Positions 14,786-16,393 of a stretch of 16,393 nucleotides of DNA are shown here, one piece after another. The DNA lies in NCBI GenBank assembly GCA_934446465.1, contig CAKSEF010000038.1:1-16393 (forward strand). Reading direction: 5' to 3'. This DNA is from an uncultured Oscillospiraceae bacterium (GTDB lineage Bacteria > Bacillota > Clostridia > Oscillospirales > JAAYXM01). The position numbers and the translations under genes were made by a program. Below the pieces are notes generated by a model. That model was not told where the DNA came from and did not search any database. It saw only the letters and a program-made list of their open reading frames with translations. The stretch's first letter is position 1. Every line of letters begins with the position of its first letter.

Positions 14786-14837
14786 ATATGTTTATTACTC
14801 AATACGATATATAAACAAAAAATCGTATATGTTATTA
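14786..14837. promoter_or_regulatory. Repeated half-sites between the AraC regulator and oxidoreductase
   Basis: Two patterns overlap here. A direct repeat ATATGTTTATTA (14786-14797) and ATATGTTATTA (14827-14837) is spaced about 41 bp, near four helical turns. An inverted repeat ATACGAT (14802-14808) and ATCGTAT (14822-14828) has centres 20 bp apart, near two turns. AraC-family proteins commonly bind direct repeats close to divergent promoters, so these are candidate operators. The region is AT-rich, so part of the similarity could be chance. Confidence 0.5.
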
Positions 14838-14838
14838 T
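14830..14838 (+). promoter_or_regulatory. Extended -10 for the oxidoreductase gene, no good -35
   Basis: TATTAT (14833-14838) preceded by TGT (14830-14832) forms an extended -10. Seventeen bases upstream there is only TATAAA, with no -35 likeness. A promoter of this form usually needs an activator, consistent with the divergent AraC-family gene. It overlaps the regulator's own -10 by several bases. Confidence 0.5.
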
Positions 14839-14863
14839 AAGCATAGATAAGATTTTTTGTCAA
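14834..14863 (-). promoter_or_regulatory. Promoter of the AraC-family regulator
   Basis: On the minus strand TTGACA (14863-14858), an 18-bp spacer and TATAAT (14839-14834) both match consensus exactly. The start site should be near 14827, leaving a ~70-nt leader that contains the repeated half-sites, so the regulator could repress itself. The -35 lies 19 bp before the oxidoreductase ATG, next to its ribosome binding site. Confidence 0.78.
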
Positions 14864-14882
14864 CACGGAGGAAAATTTAATT

Positions 14883-16145
14883 ATGAAAAAACTTTCGGCA
14901 ATAATTATCGGTTACGGAATGCGTGCGCGTGTCTATACCGATTATATGTTAAAAAATCCCGATAAATTTGAGGTGGTTGCCGTTGCGGACCCGTCCGAGG
15001 CGGCAAGAGCCTATGCAAAAGAAAGGCACAACCTGCCGAATGACAAGCTTTACAGCTCGTGGACAGACCTGTGCGCCGAAAGCAAAATGGCGGATTTTGC
15101 GATAATATCCACTCAGGACAATCTGCACTATGCCCCTGCAATGGCGTGCATAAAGAAAGGATACGACATTCTTCTTGAAAAGCCGATTGCACCTACGGCA
15201 AAGGAGTGCAAGGACATTTATAAAGCCGCTGAGGCAAACGGAGTTAAAGTTCTTGTCTGCCATGTTCTCCGCTTCACAAAGTTCTGGGGAAAGCTGCGCG
15301 ACATAATCAAAAGCGGAGAAATCGGAACTGTAATGTCAATGATACATATGGAAAACGTGGGAAACGAGCATCAGAGCCACAGCTTCGTCCGCGGAAAATG
15401 GAGAAATACAAAGGAATCCTCTCCGATGATTCTCGCAAAGAGCTGCCATGATACGGATATACTTCAGTGGCTTATAGATAAAAAGTGCAGAAAGGTTCAG
15501 TCTTTCGGCTCCCTTTCGTACTTTACTCCCGAAAACCGCCCGAATGGCGCACCCGACAGATGCCTTGACGGATGCCCGTATCTTGATACGTGCTGCTATA
15601 ACCCGATAAAGCTCTACATAGAAGATAAGAGCTGGGATAGGAGAATGGCGGTTACGGGGCTTGCTAATCCCTCCGATGAGGATGTCATGAAGGCTCTCAG
15701 AGAAGGAAATTTCGGAAGATGCGTTTACGCGTGCGACAATGACGCCGTAGACCATCAGGTAGTAAATATGGAGTTTGAGGACGGCTGCACGGTATCGTTT
15801 ACCATGTGCGCGTTCAATAAGCTCGGCAGGCATATAAGAATTTTCGGAACAAAAGGGGAAATTGTTGCGGACATGGAGGGAAAAATATCCCTGTATTCGT
15901 TTGCCGACAAGAAAACAAGAACAATTAAGTACACAGGACCGGGTCAGGAGCTGGCAAGCGGCCATGGCGGCGGCGACAGCGGTATTATGGAAGATGCGTA
16001 TGAGTACTTCAACGGCGGGACGCCGAGCGAGTCGGTAAGCGGAATTGAAAACTCGTACTTAAATCACCTAACATGTTTTGCGGCGGAGGAGTCCCGCTTT
16101 ACGGATACGGTGGTAAAGCTTGAAGAATTCTCGGAAAAGATATAA
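14883..16145 (+). CDS. Gfo/Idh/MocA-family oxidoreductase with a cysteine cluster
   Basis: Predicted NAD(P)-dependent dehydrogenase or glycosidase-like enzyme acting on a sugar, sugar acid or inositol-type compound. In the 420-residue protein the Rossmann start IIGYGMRARVY (8-18), the family motif EKP (99-101, K100 catalytic) and CHDTDILQWL with H189 as likely active-site base are visible. A distinctive insertion has C227, C231 (CLDGC) and C237/C238, with C280 and C284 (RCVYAC) later, a probable metal-binding cluster present in one branch of the family. Start ATG at 14883, 11 nt after GGAGG (14867-14871). Divergent from the AraC-family gene, with a secreted protein gene 58 bp downstream, suggesting a carbohydrate-utilisation locus. 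The exact substrate cannot be told. Confidence 0.92.
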   Translation: MKKLSAIIIGYGMRARVYTDYMLKNPDKFEVVAVADPSEAARAYAKERHNLPNDKLYSSWTDLCAESKMADFAIISTQDNLHYAPAMACIKKGYDILLEKPIAPTAKECKDIYKAAEANGVKVLVCHVLRFTKFWGKLRDIIKSGEIGTVMSMIHMENVGNEHQSHSFVRGKWRNTKESSPMILAKSCHDTDILQWLIDKKCRKVQSFGSLSYFTPENRPNGAPDRCLDGCPYLDTCCYNPIKLYIEDKSWDRRMAVTGLANPSDEDVMKALREGNFGRCVYACDNDAVDHQVVNMEFEDGCTVSFTMCAFNKLGRHIRIFGTKGEIVADMEGKISLYSFADKKTRTIKYTGPGQELASGHGGGDSGIMEDAYEYFNGGTPSESVSGIENSYLNHLTCFAAEESRFTDTVVKLEEFSEKI

Positions 16146-16203
16146 CAACGTTATCTGCGTGAGGGGGGAGGTCCCGTTCGATAAAGAAAAGGAGGAGAAC
16201 AGA

Positions 16204-16393
16204 ATGAAAAAGTTATCGGCATTTTTTATCGCGGCGTGTTTGATTATCGGATTGTTTCCGGCCGCTGCGGCGTCAGAGGTGGGGAATCTGACGGTCAGGT
16301 ATGATCTAAGCTCTGTCATGAAGGCGCAGGGAATGAACACCCTGACTCAGGATAAAATGATTTCCGAAATAGACTACGGCGGAACAAACGGCT
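16204..16393 (+). CDS. Secreted protein, N-terminal fragment cut by window end
   Basis: Only the first 63 codons are present, and the protein is not recognised. It begins MKK followed by a hydrophobic run (residues 4-19) and an Ala-rich cleavage region (A20-A23, then SE), a good type I signal peptide. IAAC at 9-12 resembles a lipobox, but it comes early in the hydrophobic segment, so lipoprotein status is less likely. The visible mature part (NLTVRYDLSSVMKAQGMNTL) shows no known motif. ATG at 16204 with AAGGAGG (16189-16195) at 8 nt. No terminator separates it from the oxidoreductase gene, so it probably belongs to the same AraC-controlled operon. Confidence 0.8.
   Translation, partial: MKKLSAFFIAACLIIGLFPAAAASEVGNLTVRYDLSSVMKAQGMNTLTQDKMISEIDYGGTNG

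Noticed and set aside
1..16393. tRNA, rRNA, CRISPR, insertion sequence or attachment site
   Set aside because: I looked for cloverleaf ends, regularly spaced short repeats, transposase or integrase motifs and flanking duplications. Nothing convincing was seen; the left-edge repeat has only two copies and the wrong spacing for CRISPR.

Overview
The window is most consistent with a bacterial chromosome from a Clostridia-type Bacillota of moderate GC. The evidence is AGGAGG-type ribosome binding sites before nearly every gene, sigma-A type promoters often with a TGn extension, heavy use of ATA isoleucine codons, AT-rich intergenic DNA, and gene families typical of Clostridia (the UPF0237/UPF0210 pair, an MsmX/UgpC-type ATPase, a hexameric GDH). 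It may be an uncultured gut lineage; species cannot be named from the sequence. No rRNA, tRNA, CRISPR array, transposase or prophage gene was seen.

Layout. Positions 1-434 are non-coding and hold two near-identical copies of a ~123-bp element 283 bp apart, rich in inverted repeats; the copy next to gdhA holds the only candidate gdhA terminator hairpin. gdhA (glutamate dehydrogenase) follows on the minus strand under a perfect-consensus promoter overlapped by an inverted repeat. Next is a minus-strand two-gene unit, a YfbR-like 5'-deoxynucleotidase and then an exported polysaccharide deacetylase. The deacetylase start codon and ribosome binding site sit inside the loop of an unusually long RNA hairpin. 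Divergent from it is a plus-strand operon, lepA-hemW-ACT protein (UPF0237)-UPF0210 protein-tadA. It joins translation factors, the HemW radical-SAM protein and a conserved pair of unknown function, and ends at a strong hairpin.

A convergent minus-strand gene encodes a sugar-type ABC ATPase with its own promoter and terminator and no permease beside it. After a ~400-bp AT-rich gap, a promoter drives a small unrecognised protein with a ribbon-helix-helix-like N-terminus, followed 30 bp later by clpB; no CIRCE or CtsR box is visible. A bidirectional terminator separates clpB from a convergent AraC-family regulator. The regulator is divergent from a Gfo/Idh/MocA oxidoreductase carrying a cysteine cluster, with overlapping -10 elements and repeated half-sites between them. 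A secreted protein gene starts 58 bp after the oxidoreductase and runs off the window.

Functionally the window is mainly housekeeping (nitrogen assimilation, translation fidelity, tRNA editing, protein disaggregation) with a carbohydrate-linked module at the right end. Five starts were placed by ribosome binding site and promoter position rather than by longest reading frame: gdhA, hemW, the clpB-linked gene, the AraC regulator and lepA (GTG). The observations most worth checking are the left-edge repeat, the deacetylase leader hairpin, the clpB-linked putative regulator and the overlapping divergent promoters at the right end.
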